Positions 33,902-44,902 are shown, counted from the first letter of the stretch. The stretch: 64,000 nt of DNA from Rhizobiales bacterium IMCC20636 (GCA_016865015.1 CP018226.1:2511001-2575000), one strand, 5' to 3'. Notes: a model not told the origin generated them from the sequence alone. Numbers and translations: made by a program.

Positions 33902-35320
33902 ATGTCCCCTCCCGTAATTACCCGTTTTGCTCCCTCGCCCACCGGTTTTCTTCATATTGGTGGTGCCCGTACTGCACTGTTCAACTGGCTGTATGCCAAA
34001 GCCAATGGCGGCAAGATGCTGCTGAGAATTGAGGATACGGACAGATCACGTTCAACACCTGAAGCTGTGACCGCATTGATGGATGGCCTGCAATGGCTGG
34101 GAATTGATTGGGATGGTGATGCAATTTCTCAGTTTTCCAGACAAGCGCGCCATGCGGAGGTCGCCAAACAACTGGTGGACGAAGGCAAGGCCTATTATTG
34201 CTACACCTCCCCTGACGAATTGAACGCGATGCGTGAAAAAGCGCGTGCTGAAAACCGTGCGCCGAAATATGACGGGACGTGGCGCTCAAAAGACCCAAGA
34301 GAAGCTCCCGAAGGGGTCAAGCCTGTGATCCGCATCAAAGCGGAGCAATCTGGCACAACAACGGTAACTGACCATGTGCAGGGTGTTGTAGAGTTTCCGA
34401 ATGCAGACCTTGATGATTTCATCCTGATGCGCAGCGATGGCACGCCGACCTATATGCTGGCTGTTGTGGTGGATGATCATGATATGGGGATAACCCATAT
34501 TGTTCGCGGTGATGATCATCTGACCAACGCCGCTCGGCAAATCCAGATTTACAAGGCTTTGGACTGGCCTGTGCCGGAAATGGCCCATGTTCCACTGATA
34601 CACGGTCCAGACGGCGCAAAACTTTCCAAACGACATGGTGCACTTGGTGCCGAAGCTTACCGTGCCATGGGATATCTGCCGGAAGCGTTGTGCAATTATC
34701 TGGTTCGTCTGGGGTGGGCCCATGGCGATGAAGAGGTGATTTCCATCGAGCAGATGATCGAATGGTTTTCGCTGGATGCCATTGGCAAATCTCCATCACG
34801 GTTTGACTTTGCCAAGCTGGAAAATCTGAATGGCATCTATATGCGTGCCGCTGATGATCAAAGACTGATCGACGCAATAGAACTGGTCTTGCCCGAAATG
34901 GCTGAGCCAAGCCTGTTTGGAACAAAATTGACGAGCGATCACCGCAAGAAGTTGCTGTTGGCAATGCCGGGCCTGAAAGAACGCGCAAAGACTGTTCTGC
35001 AACTTATCGAAAGTGCTGAGTTTATTGCTGCAAGCGTGCCGCTGAGCTACACGGAAAAAGCGCTTGGGCTTCTCAATGAAGATGGACGCAAAATCATTGC
35101 TGATCTGATTCCCCTGGTGGAGAAAGCCGAGTGGAACGCTGAGGAACTGGAATCCAGCGTGAAGGCTTTTGCTCTGGCGAGCGAACTGAAACTTGGCAAA
35201 GTCGCACAGCCGCTGCGGGCAGCATTGACAGGCAGTCACATGTCGCCGGGAATTTATGATGTGCTGCTTGTGCTGGGCCGGGACGAGTCGCTGAAACGGA
35301 TGACAGCTGCGATCTCCTGA
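33902..35320 (+). CDS. gltX: glutamyl-tRNA synthetase
   Basis: Charges tRNA-Glu, 472 aa. Class I motifs are HIGG (18-21, in [20 protein letters not shown]) and KLSKRHG as the KMSKS equivalent. The start at 33902 ([12 protein letters not shown]) matches the family N terminus; the frame is open upstream to 33623 but that part overlaps comEC and is not conserved-looking. It stands between comEC and gltA. Discriminating versus non-discriminating specificity cannot be decided from motifs. Confidence 0.96.
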   Translation: MSPPVITRFAPSPTGFLHIGGARTALFNWLYAKANGGKMLLRIEDTDRSRSTPEAVTALMDGLQWLGIDWDGDAISQFSRQARHAEVAKQLVDEGKAYYCYTSPDELNAMREKARAENRAPKYDGTWRSKDPREAPEGVKPVIRIKAEQSGTTTVTDHVQGVVEFPNADLDDFILMRSDGTPTYMLAVVVDDHDMGITHIVRGDDHLTNAARQIQIYKALDWPVPEMAHVPLIHGPDGAKLSKRHGALGAEAYRAMGYLPEALCNYLVRLGWAHGDEEVISIEQMIEWFSLDAIGKSPSRFDFAKLENLNGIYMRAADDQRLIDAIELVLPEMAEPSLFGTKLTSDHRKKLLLAMPGLKERAKTVLQLIESAEFIAASVPLSYTEKALGLLNEDGRKIIADLIPLVEKAEWNAEELESSVKAFALASELKLGKVAQPLRAALTGSHMSPGIYDVLLVLGRDESLKRMTAAIS

Positions 35321-35772
35321 TGCTGTGTTTCAGACTTGCGCCAAAAGACAGCGAGCAATTTCTTGCGGCGTTGCAGCAAATCGGGTAGTTGGTAACAGAA
35401 CTCTGGGGCTGAACTCAATTGGGAGGTGGTATTGATGAACGTGTTTGCGCTCAGAATTGAGCCCAAAAGCGCAGAAAACCGAAGGTTCTCATCGCTTTTG
35501 CAACTCTGTGCGCACCGAGACAACGCTCATCTATCGGGATATAATATGGAATTGCAGCCAGCACATACACCGAACGGTTTCTAGCAGTCAGTCCTTCCAT
35601 ATAACGCACCAATACACTCTTCCAATTGAGTTCAGGCCCCAGCAAATCTTCTGAAGAAATCAGGCTGAGGTTTTTCAACCCATTGGCAGATTAACTTCTT
35701 CAGGGATGGCAATGTATTGCCGCCCCTCAACGGATGTGCCCTCCGATATGGGCAAATATGAAAGGGACGCAT
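35321..35772. other. 452-bp gltX-gltA intergenic region
   Basis: No gene is supported. Short frames such as the one starting at 35436 have no family likeness. The region must contain the gltA promoter and a long leader; no clear box pair, riboswitch or terminator was found by eye. Confidence 0.5.
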
Positions 35773-37062
35773 ATGAGCGAAAAGACAGCAAAGCTGACCA
35801 TTGGAGATCAGACATACGAATTTCCAATTCATCCAGGCACTGTTGGCCCAGAAGTGATCGATATCTCATCGCTTTACAAACAAACAGACCGTTTCACTTT
35901 TGATCCCGGTTTCACTTCGACGGCGTCTTGTGAATCCAAAATTACCTATATTGATGGTGATGAAGGAATTCTGCTTCACAGAGGATACCCTATCGACCAA
36001 TTGGCCGAACAAGGTGACTTCCTGGAAACATGCTATTTGCTGCTTTATGGTGAGTTGCCGACAGCGGTCCAAAAGAAAGATTTTGACAGCCGCGTCACCT
36101 ATCACACCATGCTGCATGAGCAGATGTCGCGATTCTTCACAGGCTTCCGCCGTGATGCACATCCGATGGCCATCATGTGTGGTGTCGTCGGCGCCTTGTC
36201 TGCTTTCTATCATGATTCAACAGATATCTCTGATCCGCATCAGCGGATGGTCGCATCGCTGCGCATGATCGCAAAAATGCCGACCATCGCTGCGATGGCC
36301 TTCAAATATCATGTTGGTCAGCCATTCGTGTATCCAAGCAATGACCTTGATTACGCATCCAATTTCCTGCGGATGTGTTTTGCGGTTCCATGTGAGGAAT
36401 ACACTGCCAATCCGGTGCTGGCACGCGCAATGGATCGAATTTTCATTCTTCATGCCGATCACGAACAGAATGCATCAACGTCGACAGTGCGTCTGGCCGG
36501 TTCGTCAGGAGCCAATCCATTCGCCTGTATTGCAGCCGGTATTGCCTGTTTGTGGGGACCTGCTCATGGCGGCGCCAATGAGGCGGCTCTCAACATGCTG
36601 GCTGAAATTGGAAGTGTCGACAAGATCCCTGAATATGTTGCAAGGGCGAAAGACAAGAATGATCCTTTCCGCCTGATGGGCTTTGGGCACCGGGTCTACA
36701 AGAACTACGATCCAAGAGCCAAGATCATGCAGAAAACCTGCCATGAGGTTCTCAATGAACTTGGTATCTCTGACGATCCGATGCTGGAAGTTGCGTTGGA
36801 ACTGGAGCAAATTGCCCTGACCGATGACTACTTCATCGAGAAAAAGCTCTATCCCAATATTGATTTCTACTCAGGGATCACACTGCGCGCACTTGGCTTC
36901 CCGCCTTCCATGTTCACAGTGCTGTTTGCGCTGGCGCGGACCGTTGGCTGGATTGGTCAGTGGAATGAGATGATTGAGGATCCAGGTCAACGTATTGGCC
37001 GGCCGCGTCAGCTTTACACTGGCGCGACGCACAGAGACTTTGTGCCCATATCGCAACGTTAG
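35773..37062 (+). CDS. gltA: type II citrate synthase
   Basis: Condenses acetyl-CoA and oxaloacetate in the TCA cycle, 429 aa, the length of hexameric NADH-sensitive enzymes. Active-site segments are [12 protein letters not shown] (His), [13 protein letters not shown] (His/Arg) and the catalytic Asp in YPNIDFYSG. The N terminus [18 protein letters not shown] is the type II pattern. AAAGGGA precedes the ATG at 35773; the upstream in-frame ATG 35758 lacks a good site. A strong terminator follows. Confidence 0.97.
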   Translation: MSEKTAKLTIGDQTYEFPIHPGTVGPEVIDISSLYKQTDRFTFDPGFTSTASCESKITYIDGDEGILLHRGYPIDQLAEQGDFLETCYLLLYGELPTAVQKKDFDSRVTYHTMLHEQMSRFFTGFRRDAHPMAIMCGVVGALSAFYHDSTDISDPHQRMVASLRMIAKMPTIAAMAFKYHVGQPFVYPSNDLDYASNFLRMCFAVPCEEYTANPVLARAMDRIFILHADHEQNASTSTVRLAGSSGANPFACIAAGIACLWGPAHGGANEAALNMLAEIGSVDKIPEYVARAKDKNDPFRLMGFGHRVYKNYDPRAKIMQKTCHEVLNELGISDDPMLEVALELEQIALTDDYFIEKKLYPNIDFYSGITLRALGFPPSMFTVLFALARTVGWIGQWNEMIEDPGQRIGRPRQLYTGATHRDFVPISQR

Positions 37063-37082
37063 TTCGGACACCCCTCACAACA

Positions 37083-37113
37083 AAAGCCGCCCCGCACTGC
37101 CGGGCGGCTTTTT
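37083..37113 (+). terminator. intrinsic terminator of gltA
   Basis: AAAGCCGCCC (37083-37092) pairs with GGGCGGCTTT (37102-37111), 9-base loop, running into TTTTT. A textbook Rho-independent terminator 21 bases past the gltA stop. Confidence 0.95.
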
Positions 37114-37129
37114 CATAAGGAACAGGTTT

Positions 37130-37744
37130 ATGCTGAAACTTTATTACGCGCCCGGAACATGTGCTCTAGCAGCCCATATTGCACTTGCTGAAACCGGTGC
37201 TGAATACGAAGGTATCGCTCTCGATTTTTCCAGCAAAGAGCAACTGGCCCCGAAGTTTCTGAAGCTGAACAGCAAGGCTCGTGTCCCGGTTTTGGTAACG
37301 GATGAAGGCGTGCTGACCGAAACTCCCGCCATTCTGGCCTACATCGCGCAAAGCTATCCGGATGCTCAGCTTGCGCCTTTGGACAATCCCTTTGAATTTG
37401 CCAGAATTCAGGCCTTCAACAATTATCTATCCTCAACAGTTCATGTTGCCCACGCACATAAGCTACGCGGCAGCCGTTGGGCTGACGAGCCTTCATCTCT
37501 GGAAGATATGTTCCGAAAAGTTCCGGAAAACATGAGTCACCTCATGAAGACACTCGAGGACACCATGTTTGTGGGGCCGTGGGTGATGGGTGACAGCTAC
37601 ACGATTTGCGATCCCTATCTTTATACCATTGCACGTTGGTTGAAGAATGACAGCGTTGATGTGGCCAGCTTTCCGAAAATAGAAGCCCATATGAAGCGTA
37701 TGGAAGCACGCCCTGCCGTGCAATCCATTTTGCCGCATCATTAG
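37130..37744 (+). CDS. glutathione S-transferase family protein
   Basis: Cytosolic GST, 204 aa. The N-terminal thioredoxin fold begins KLYYAPGTCALAAHIALAE with YAPGTCA as the beta-class active-site Ser/Cys region, then ARVPVLVTDEGVLTETPAIL (the conserved cis-Pro and glutathione Glu-Thr). The C-terminal helical domain ends MEARPAVQSIL. The ATG at 37130 has AAGGAACAGG upstream. Its TAG overlaps the convergent lpxB TAA (TTAG), so no intergenic terminator exists there. Confidence 0.92.
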   Translation: MLKLYYAPGTCALAAHIALAETGAEYEGIALDFSSKEQLAPKFLKLNSKARVPVLVTDEGVLTETPAILAYIAQSYPDAQLAPLDNPFEFARIQAFNNYLSSTVHVAHAHKLRGSRWADEPSSLEDMFRKVPENMSHLMKTLEDTMFVGPWVMGDSYTICDPYLYTIARWLKNDSVDVASFPKIEAHMKRMEARPAVQSILPHH

Positions 37745-38889
37745 GCTGGCGGCGCGTATTCCAGCACTATTCTTGCTGCGCGCTGTGCCGGGCTGTCCGG
37801 GGCAATTGAGCACAGATCCTGAAGCTGCTTGAAGGCGTCGATCTGGTTTGGGTGGGGCTGGTTTTCCAGGAGCAAGGGCAGAATTGCTTCGCTTAGCGCC
37901 TCTCCAATGCACGCCTCATCAATAAACTCCGGAACAATGTTTTCTTCCAGAATGAGATTCGGCAGAACGATTGAAGACACATTGCCCAACCATTTGAGCC
38001 GTTTGGCAATCGGGTCGAGCTTATAACCAACGACCATGGGAATGCCCCATAGAGCCAATTCCAACGTTGCGGTTCCGGAAGCAACCAGGGCTGCATCTGC
38101 TGTGGCAAAGGCTTTGAACTTTTCGTCTTCACCTGACACAATTTGCGGGCGGATCGCCCAATTGGCGGTTTCCTGCTCGATGTGATGCTTCAAATGGGCG
38201 ACCGCAGGGATGTCGAGTTGCAGGTCGGGCATTGTGACTTTCAAAATCGCGACTGCGTCTGCGAAGGGACCCAGCAAACGCGTGACTTCGCTGGTTCGGC
38301 TTCCCGGCATGACAAGCAACCGCTTGGCGCCTGTTCCTTGCGCGGTGATCGCTTCGGCCTTGAGTGCAGCAATCTTGTCGACCAGCGGGTGTCCGACATA
38401 GGTGCATTTTGGTCCGGACAGTCGCTTATAGGCTTCCGGCTCAAATGGCAGGATACCAAGAACACGATCGATATAGCTGACCATTTTACGTGCCCGACCG
38501 GAACGCCATGCCCAAACGCTGGGTGACACATAATCTATCACCGGCAGATCTGGCATTTTACGCCGCACGCGCCTGGCGACTGGATGGGTGAAATCCGGAC
38601 TGTCGATGATGACAAGAATATCGGGCTCGAACGCAACGATATGATCAATCAGTCGATATGCAAGTCTGATGATTTTCGGCAAGCGTGCCAGAACCGCGCT
38701 GAAGCCCATAACGGCGATATCCGAGAGGGGAAACAGGCTGTTTAACCCCTCATTGCGCATCAAGGTGCCACCAACGCCGGCAATCTCCAGGTCACCATCA
38801 TATTGTGCGCGCAGGCTTGCCAGCAATTCCGCACCCAATTGATCGCCAGATTCTTCACCGGCCACAATTGCAATGCGCAGGGGCCTCAT
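37741..38889 (-). CDS. lpxB: lipid-A-disaccharide synthase
   Basis: Glycosyltransferase joining UDP-2,3-diacyl-GlcN and lipid X to make the lipid A disaccharide at the inner membrane face, 382 aa. The start AIVAGEESGDQLGAELL and later IDYVSPSVWAWRSGRARKM, YVGHPLVDKI and VMPGSRTSEVTRLL are LpxB signatures. Last gene of the leftward rpsB-lpxB block; its ATG overlaps the lpxI stop by 4 bases. Confidence 0.97.
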   Translation of the reverse strand: MRPLRIAIVAGEESGDQLGAELLASLRAQYDGDLEIAGVGGTLMRNEGLNSLFPLSDIAVMGFSAVLARLPKIIRLAYRLIDHIVAFEPDILVIIDSPDFTHPVARRVRRKMPDLPVIDYVSPSVWAWRSGRARKMVSYIDRVLGILPFEPEAYKRLSGPKCTYVGHPLVDKIAALKAEAITAQGTGAKRLLVMPGSRTSEVTRLLGPFADAVAILKVTMPDLQLDIPAVAHLKHHIEQETANWAIRPQIVSGEDEKFKAFATADAALVASGTATLELALWGIPMVVGYKLDPIAKRLKWLGNVSSIVLPNLILEENIVPEFIDEACIGEALSEAILPLLLENQPHPNQIDAFKQLQDLCSIAPDSPAQRAARIVLEYAPPA

Positions 38890-39746
38890 GATGCATCCAC
38901 CGATCGCTCCAAGGAAATCCCCTGAATGAATATATTTTCCTGCTCCGCAACGCGCAAAAGCTCTTCCCGATCCAGCAACAGCACATGACCGGCTTCAATG
39001 GCTATTCCGGCAAGACCAGCCGCCTTGATCTGATGAACGGTATCGGGACCAATGACCGGAACATCAAAACGGATGTCCTGTCCGGGTTTTGCACGCTTTA
39101 CCAAAACACCCTGCCCGGCTTTCCACCGCGCACGCTTCTGCTTGTGGATCGTTGCAACACGCTGCAGCATGTCCCGCGTTCCTTCAGGGCCTTCCATGGC
39201 AATCACCCTGTTATCTGCGGCAACAGCTCCCTGCCCCATATCAAGCGTCCCGGCAGCGTGTGCAGCCCGTGTTGCCAGTTCGATATCGTCCAGAGCCTGC
39301 GGTTGTGGCCCGTTTCGGGAAACCTGTCCGTGTGGGCAGGACATTTCAGGCGTCGCTTCCAGAACGCCAATGACCTGATAACCGCGCTTTTCGAAAATGC
39401 CCGCTACATTGCTCAACACCTTGTCATCGCCGCCAATAACGGTAGCGATGGCTTCAGGAAGGGCTTTGATGCCGCCAAAATCGAGCTTCAAAGATGAAAA
39501 ATCGGGCCGCTTGGTGACACCGCCTACGGCCAGAACATGGGTGCATTTCTGATCCTTCAGGAACCGAAAGAAACGCCCGATCTGGCCCCATCCGACTGTC
39601 ACCTGTTGCACGGTGGCGGGTATCTCAAGGTCAGTGTCAGCTTCGCCAGCCAGTCGGATCACAACGAAATCTGACTGTTTCTTCAAGAGCGCCTGTGCGA
39701 CATCTTTTGGAAGTATCCCACCACCACAGATAAGAGCAATTTTCAT
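38886..39746 (-). CDS. lpxI: UDP-2,3-diacylglucosamine pyrophosphatase, LpxI type
   Basis: Hydrolyses UDP-diacylglucosamine to lipid X; LpxI replaces LpxH in most alphaproteobacteria. 286 aa. Typical parts are IALICGGGILPKDVAQAL, VTVGWGQIGRFFRFLKDQ, GVTKRPDF, and the C-terminal catalytic domain MGQGAVAADNRVIAMEGPEG followed by RFDVPVIGPDTV. It lies between lpxA and lpxB, which fixes the function. Confidence 0.95.
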   Translation of the reverse strand: MKIALICGGGILPKDVAQALLKKQSDFVVIRLAGEADTDLEIPATVQQVTVGWGQIGRFFRFLKDQKCTHVLAVGGVTKRPDFSSLKLDFGGIKALPEAIATVIGGDDKVLSNVAGIFEKRGYQVIGVLEATPEMSCPHGQVSRNGPQPQALDDIELATRAAHAAGTLDMGQGAVAADNRVIAMEGPEGTRDMLQRVATIHKQKRARWKAGQGVLVKRAKPGQDIRFDVPVIGPDTVHQIKAAGLAGIAIEAGHVLLLDREELLRVAEQENIFIQGISLERSVDAS

Positions 39747-39781
39747 TGATGCACCTTCGGGATCGGGGCCACGGAGCTATC

Positions 39782-40576
39782 TCAGTTTGACTGTTCCCGT
39801 GGCATGCAGATCCGACGTCCATTACCGGCACGTATGAAATCAATCATGTTTTTGACGAGTTGGCTGTCAGGATAAGATTCGGCCACTTGGTCAACCCGCT
39901 CCTGAAAAGTCCCTTCTTCGATGAAGAGTTGGGCATAGGCATTGCGCAGCACATGGATTTCGGCCTTGTCGATGTTCCGGCGTCGAAGCCCGACCAGGTT
40001 CAACCCACCCAACCGGGCGCGGTTGCCAATCACTGAGCCGTACGGAATGACATCATTTTCCACGCCCGTCATTCCGCCGACAAAAGCATGTTCGCCAATG
40101 CGAGCGAACTGATGAACCGCAGACAGACCACCAAGAATCGCATGATCGCCAATATTGGCATGCCCGGCGACAGTGGCATTGTTGACGAATATCACGTGAT
40201 GGCCCACCACGCAGTCATGCGCGATATGGGCACCGGCCATGATCAAACAGTGATCGCCAACCTTGGTCAGCATACCGCCACCTTCAGTGCCGGTGTTGAT
40301 TGTGACATTTTCCCGAATTGTACAATTTGCACCTATTTCCAGACGGCTCGGCTCGCCATTATACTTCAAGTCCTGCGGCTGGGCACCAATACTGGCAAAC
40401 TGGAATATTTCAGTTTTTTCACCAATGGTCGTGCGCCCCTCGACGACGACATGAGACCGGATGGTCACATTGTCGGCCAGTGTGACGTGCTCTGCGATGA
40501 CGCTGTAAGCGCCGATGGACACACCCTGACCCAGTTTGGCGCCAGGATGAACGATTGCGGTTGAATGAATGGTCAC
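39782..40576 (-). CDS. lpxA: UDP-GlcNAc O-acyltransferase
   Basis: First committed lipid A step, 264 aa, left-handed beta-helix trimer. Hexapeptide repeats start at IHSTAIVHPGAKLGQGVSIG. The catalytic His lies in the GDHCLIMAGAHIAHDCVVG region, and the helical C terminus NAYAQLFIEEGTFQERVDQV is usual. The start is GTG at 40576, with AGGAAA upstream. Eight bp from fabZ, so they are probably coupled. Confidence 0.96.
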   Translation of the reverse strand: MTIHSTAIVHPGAKLGQGVSIGAYSVIAEHVTLADNVTIRSHVVVEGRTTIGEKTEIFQFASIGAQPQDLKYNGEPSRLEIGANCTIRENVTINTGTEGGGMLTKVGDHCLIMAGAHIAHDCVVGHHVIFVNNATVAGHANIGDHAILGGLSAVHQFARIGEHAFVGGMTGVENDVIPYGSVIGNRARLGGLNLVGLRRRNIDKAEIHVLRNAYAQLFIEEGTFQERVDQVAESYPDSQLVKNMIDFIRAGNGRRICMPREQSN

Positions 40577-40584
40577 TTAGTTTC

Positions 40585-41049
40585 CTATTTGTCGATCAGC
40601 ATGGCAGAGATTTCAGCTTCACAGGCTTTCTTGCCATCGACCATTGCGGTGCATGAAAATTTCCATACGCTGCCGCGGCTCTGTATTTTCTTGACGTGAT
40701 ATTCAATCTGGTCACCCGGCACCACAGGTCTGCGGAACTTGGCCTTGTCTATGCTCATCAGATAGACGAGGCTTGGTGGTGCATCAGCTGACTTTGCCAA
40801 AATACACAAAGCGCCGGCAGTCTGGGCCATGCCCTCCAGCATCAAAACGCCTGGCATAACCGGATGTCCGGGAAAATGGCCCATGAATTGCGGTTCGTTT
40901 GCCGAAACATTCTTGATGCCAACACAAGAGTTTTCGCCGTCGATGTCTTTCAATTTGTCGACCAGCAAGAAAGGATATCTGTGTGGAAGGGCCTTCAACA
41001 AATCAAGAATATCTGCTGACCCCAATTCGGTTATCATGGTTTCACTCAT
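40585..41049 (-). CDS. fabZ: 3-hydroxyacyl-ACP dehydratase
   Basis: Dehydrates 3-hydroxyacyl-ACP in fatty acid synthesis and competes with LpxA/LpxD for substrate, 154 aa. Motifs: [13 protein letters not shown] with the catalytic His, and [20 protein letters not shown] with the catalytic Glu. Embedded between lpxD and lpxA as in most proteobacteria. Confidence 0.97.
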   Translation of the reverse strand: MSETMITELGSADILDLLKALPHRYPFLLVDKLKDIDGENSCVGIKNVSANEPQFMGHFPGHPVMPGVLMLEGMAQTAGALCILAKSADAPPSLVYLMSIDKAKFRRPVVPGDQIEYHVKKIQSRGSVWKFSCTAMVDGKKACEAEISAMLIDK

Positions 41050-41116
41050 ATGCTTTCTTGTCCCCCTTCATCACAACATCTGATTCTGAACACGCTTATG
41101 TCCCAGATGCGGACGA

Positions 41117-42202
41117 TCACAATTTATCGGATTCTGAATCCGTTTTCTCAACAATGACAATCTCTTTTCTTGCCAGTTGCCCCAACACTGTAACTTCCTT
41201 GAACCATTCGCGCACCGGTTTGGCCGGAACACCGCCCCATCGGGCACCTGCCGGAACGTCGCCGTGCACAGCACTCACGCCAGCAATTTGTGCGCCGTCG
41301 CCAATGGTGACATGGCCAATGACGCCGGTTTGCCCGCCGATCACGACGAAATTACCAAGTGTAGCGCTTCCAGCAATCGCAACCTGACCAACCAGCACAC
41401 AATGGCGCCCTATGGAAACATTGTGTCCAATCTGCACCTGATTGTCGATTTTGGTGCCTTCTCCGACAGTCGTATCGCGGTTGGTCCCGCGATCAATGCA
41501 GGTGTTTGCACCAATCTCAACATCGTCCTGAATGATAACGCGGCCAATTTGAGGAACTTTCAGATGACCAGATGCGCCCATCGCATATCCGAATCCGTCC
41601 TGGCCGATACAGGTTCCAGAATGCACGGCCACGCGGTTCCCAACCAGCGCATGCTGCACGACGGCATTCGCGCCGATGAAACAGTTCCGCCCAATCTTGA
41701 CGCGACGTCCGATAACTGCTCCGGCAGCGACAACAGTGCCAGACCCAATCTCTGCCTCTTCACCAACCGTCGCATTTGGCTCGATGACAACGTCCTTTTC
41801 CAGCTTCGCAGTCTGGTGCACGCGTCCTCTGATAATCTTGGTATCGTTCGGACCGGTTGCGACCATGGGCGCAGCACCCACCGCTTGCGGATAAAGGGCG
41901 GCTGCCAGCCGCGCATAAGCGTGATATGGCGCTGGTGTCACCCAAGCGACAGCCCCGGCAGGAACTTTGTCAGCGTAACGTTGCTTGCAAAATATCACTG
42001 TCGCCTGACAGGTTTGCAGCATGTCAACATATTTGGGATTGTCCAAGAATGTGGCATCGCCTTGTCCGGCATCAGCGAGTGCCTTGGTATCACCAATCAG
42101 GACTGACTCATCGACTCCCTCGGGAAGTGCGTCTCCCAACAGAGCTGCGATCTCTTTCAGGGATATCGGAGTAGGAACTGCGAAAAACCTTGTATCAGAC
42201 AC
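41117..42202 (-). CDS. lpxD: UDP-3-O-(3-hydroxyacyl)glucosamine N-acyltransferase
   Basis: Third lipid A enzyme, 361 aa. The N-terminal uridine-binding part (PISLKEIAALLGDALPEGVD) precedes about ten hexapeptide coils (QTAKLEKDVVIEPNATVGEE) and the acyl-transfer His in VQIGHNVSIGRHCVLVGQV. The start is GTG at 42202. It is separated from bamA by a strong terminator, so the lpx genes probably have their own promoter in 42203-42323. No skp gene lies between bamA and lpxD here. Confidence 0.96.
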   Translation of the reverse strand: MSDTRFFAVPTPISLKEIAALLGDALPEGVDESVLIGDTKALADAGQGDATFLDNPKYVDMLQTCQATVIFCKQRYADKVPAGAVAWVTPAPYHAYARLAAALYPQAVGAAPMVATGPNDTKIIRGRVHQTAKLEKDVVIEPNATVGEEAEIGSGTVVAAGAVIGRRVKIGRNCFIGANAVVQHALVGNRVAVHSGTCIGQDGFGYAMGASGHLKVPQIGRVIIQDDVEIGANTCIDRGTNRDTTVGEGTKIDNQVQIGHNVSIGRHCVLVGQVAIAGSATLGNFVVIGGQTGVIGHVTIGDGAQIAGVSAVHGDVPAGARWGGVPAKPVREWFKEVTVLGQLARKEIVIVEKTDSESDKL

Positions 42203-42323
42203 TTCTCTGATCCCTTTGTGACTAACTGTGTTGTGTTGAATTATTTAGCCGAATTGTAGGCTGGATGGCCACTTTTATTCGAACCTGCCTGGCTTCATCG
42301 AATAATTGTTTCCAGACCCTGAC

Positions 42324-42362
42324 AAAAAAAGGGCCGCCACTGCCTTACGACAGGGCGGCCCT
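42324..42362 (-). terminator. intrinsic terminator of bamA
   Basis: On the minus strand, GGGCCGCC (42361-42354) pairs with GGCGGCCC (42338-42331) and runs into TTTTTTT (42330-42324). It lies 17 bases after the bamA stop and ends transcription before lpxD. Confidence 0.93.
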
Positions 42363-42378
42363 AATGCGAGAATACTGT

Positions 42379-44697
42379 CTAGAACTTGGCACCACCGCCG
42401 AAGCGGAAGAACTGTTCCTCATCGTAATCTTCTTTGGTAATCGTCTGCGCAATATCAGCACGCAACGGACCAAATGGGCTCTGCCACAGGATACTGGCAC
42501 CAACTGACGAACGAATGGAAGCATCATCCTGGTAGCTGGCTGTCTTACGTTCATCAACACCCCAAAGAGAGCCGGCATCAGCAAACACCGCTGCGCGAAG
42601 CCCAAAGGATTCAGGCAAGCCCCAAACTGGGAAATTAACTTCTGCGGTCGCATTCCAGAAATTGTTACCGCCGATCAAACCAGTCGATACGTTGTCATAA
42701 GGACCATAGGTCTTGAAGCCACGAATGGTCTCGCCACCCTTGAAGAACGCATCTGAAGACCGCACGCCCTCACCCAGACCGGTGATATTACCGGCCTTCG
42801 CGCCGACCATACCAACCACATCCCAATCGGTATGCAGCTGACGGTAGATGCGGGCATCAGCCAGAGTACGGATGTAATGCACATCCCCGCCAACACCGGC
42901 AAAGTCCTGAGTGATGCGCAGGAATTCGCCATCCCTTGGCAGGGTCAGGCTGTCTACACTGTTATAGGTCACGGTATATCCGACCGATGATGTTATGATA
43001 GCACCAGCAGCGATATCAGCAAGCACACCAGCGGGAAGACTCGCAGCACTTCCGGTCAACGTCGACTCAGATTGTTCTATGCCATACCGAAGTTGCAGGC
43101 TTGTGTATTCGCGGATCGGAAGACCAAAGCGAATGCCGCCTCCAATTCTCTCGACATCATAGTCGTCATTTTCCTTGAAGCGGCTGTAGACATCAAACCC
43201 TGCAGACATCCGGCGACCAAGGAAATATGGATCGGTGAAACCGAAATCATAGTTCTGCTTGTCGGAACCGGCACTCAAGGAAGCTTTGACCTTGTATCCG
43301 CGTCCCATGAAGTTTGATTCTGTCAGAGACACATCACCAACAAGGCCGTCACCAGTTGACAGGCCGGCACCGAAGGAAAGCTCGCCGGTCGGTTGATCTT
43401 CTACGGTTACGTTCAAGATCATGCGATCAGGCGACGAACCAGGTGACCGACTGATATTCACAGTCTTGAAGAAACCAAGCCTGCGCAATCTGCGTTCGGC
43501 ACGATCAACCAGAACCTTGTTATAGGCATCACCTTCAGCCAGATCGAACTCCCGACGAATGACATAATCACGGGTCCGCGTGTTGCCGCGAATATTGATC
43601 CGCTCCACATAAACCCGTGGGCCTTCATCAATCACATAGGTCAGATGAATGATCTGCTGATCATAGTCACGATCGCCGCGAGGGCGGATCTGTGTGAACG
43701 GAAAGCCCATGCGAGCTGTTTCCAAGGTCAACTCTTCCAGGCTTCTTTCGATCAACTCGGCATTATAAGTCTTGCCACTTTTCGTCAAAACAACGTGGCG
43801 CAACGCATCACCATCCAAGCCGACAACACCGGAATCGATGGTGACGTCACCGAACTCGTAGCGCTCGCCTTCGTCAATCGTGAAGGTCACGAAGAACTTA
43901 TTACGCTCGCGATCCAAATCAGCAACGGCTGAAATAATTCTGAAATCGGCATAGCCTTTGCGATAATAGAAAGCGCGCAAACGCTCTTCATCAGCGTTCA
44001 GCTTATCCGGGTCGTAAATATCATTACCACTGAGGAAACTCAGAAAATTCTTCTGGCTGGTATCAACAACTTCACGCAGCTTTCCGTCGCTGTAAGCATA
44101 ATTCCCGATAAAGCTTACGCGAGAGATGGAGGTTTTTGCAGACTCGTCGATTTCAAACACCAGATCGACGCGGTTCTGAGGCAGGTCAATCACTTTCGGC
44201 GTGACGCGCGCATCGAATCGACCGGAACGACGGTACATTTCCAGAACACGCTGTGTATCGTTCTGAACTTTCGCCCGTGTGAAGACACCACGTGGCTTGC
44301 TCAGCACGATGGCTTCCAGAGCGTCATCTTTCAATCGATCATTACCCTCGAAAACAACCCGGTTCAAAACCGGGTTTTCCTCAACGATCACCACCAGAAC
44401 AGTCCGGCGGCGCTCAATTTCAACATCAGCAAACAAACCGGTCGCAAACAGGGCTTTCAGAGATTCGTTAATGTCGAATTCACTGTAACGTTGGCCTGGC
44501 TGTACCGAGAGATAAGCGCGAATTGTATCGTCATCAACGCGCTGATTCCCTTCCACCAAAACCTGGCTTGCTGTTTGAGCGTGAGCTGACCCGTCACCTG
44601 CCCCCAATATGGGAAGGCTGGAAACGATCGCAGTTAAAGAAAGCGAAAGGACCGCAATAACTGCGACTTTACGGAGAGACGAAAGCATAAAATACAT
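42379..44697 (-). CDS. bamA: outer membrane protein assembly factor BamA
   Basis: Outer-membrane insertase (Omp85), 772 aa. Signal peptide about 1-40 with cleavage near AHAQT, then five POTRA repeats (about 44-440; first VEGNQRVDDDTIRAYL) and a 16-strand barrel with the VRGF-type motif as IRGFKTYGPYDN. The C terminus FFRFGGGAKF ends in Phe, the barrel signal. It follows rseP in the block, 205 bp apart, and has its own terminator. Confidence 0.97.
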   Translation of the reverse strand: MYFMLSSLRKVAVIAVLSLSLTAIVSSLPILGAGDGSAHAQTASQVLVEGNQRVDDDTIRAYLSVQPGQRYSEFDINESLKALFATGLFADVEIERRRTVLVVIVEENPVLNRVVFEGNDRLKDDALEAIVLSKPRGVFTRAKVQNDTQRVLEMYRRSGRFDARVTPKVIDLPQNRVDLVFEIDESAKTSISRVSFIGNYAYSDGKLREVVDTSQKNFLSFLSGNDIYDPDKLNADEERLRAFYYRKGYADFRIISAVADLDRERNKFFVTFTIDEGERYEFGDVTIDSGVVGLDGDALRHVVLTKSGKTYNAELIERSLEELTLETARMGFPFTQIRPRGDRDYDQQIIHLTYVIDEGPRVYVERINIRGNTRTRDYVIRREFDLAEGDAYNKVLVDRAERRLRRLGFFKTVNISRSPGSSPDRMILNVTVEDQPTGELSFGAGLSTGDGLVGDVSLTESNFMGRGYKVKASLSAGSDKQNYDFGFTDPYFLGRRMSAGFDVYSRFKENDDYDVERIGGGIRFGLPIREYTSLQLRYGIEQSESTLTGSAASLPAGVLADIAAGAIITSSVGYTVTYNSVDSLTLPRDGEFLRITQDFAGVGGDVHYIRTLADARIYRQLHTDWDVVGMVGAKAGNITGLGEGVRSSDAFFKGGETIRGFKTYGPYDNVSTGLIGGNNFWNATAEVNFPVWGLPESFGLRAAVFADAGSLWGVDERKTASYQDDASIRSSVGASILWQSPFGPLRADIAQTITKEDYDEEQFFRFGGGAKF

Positions 44698-44902
44698 ACG
44701 GCCACTTGCCTGTCTTTGCCGGTTTCGGCTTCCTCAGATAATCGGAGGCGCGTCCAACGGACTCAATTGCATATAGGTGACTTGTTTTTACAGGGTTTTT
44801 ATTTGCGTTCAACCCATAGAGCGAATTGGTTTGCTGATTTGTAAACTCCGTTGCAAACAGGTCACGCATTGACAACATAGTTTGATGGATCTGCTGGCAT
44901 GG

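Noticed and set aside
35436-35585. Short ORF between gltX and gltA
   Set aside because: No recognisable product; the region is better read as gltA leader.
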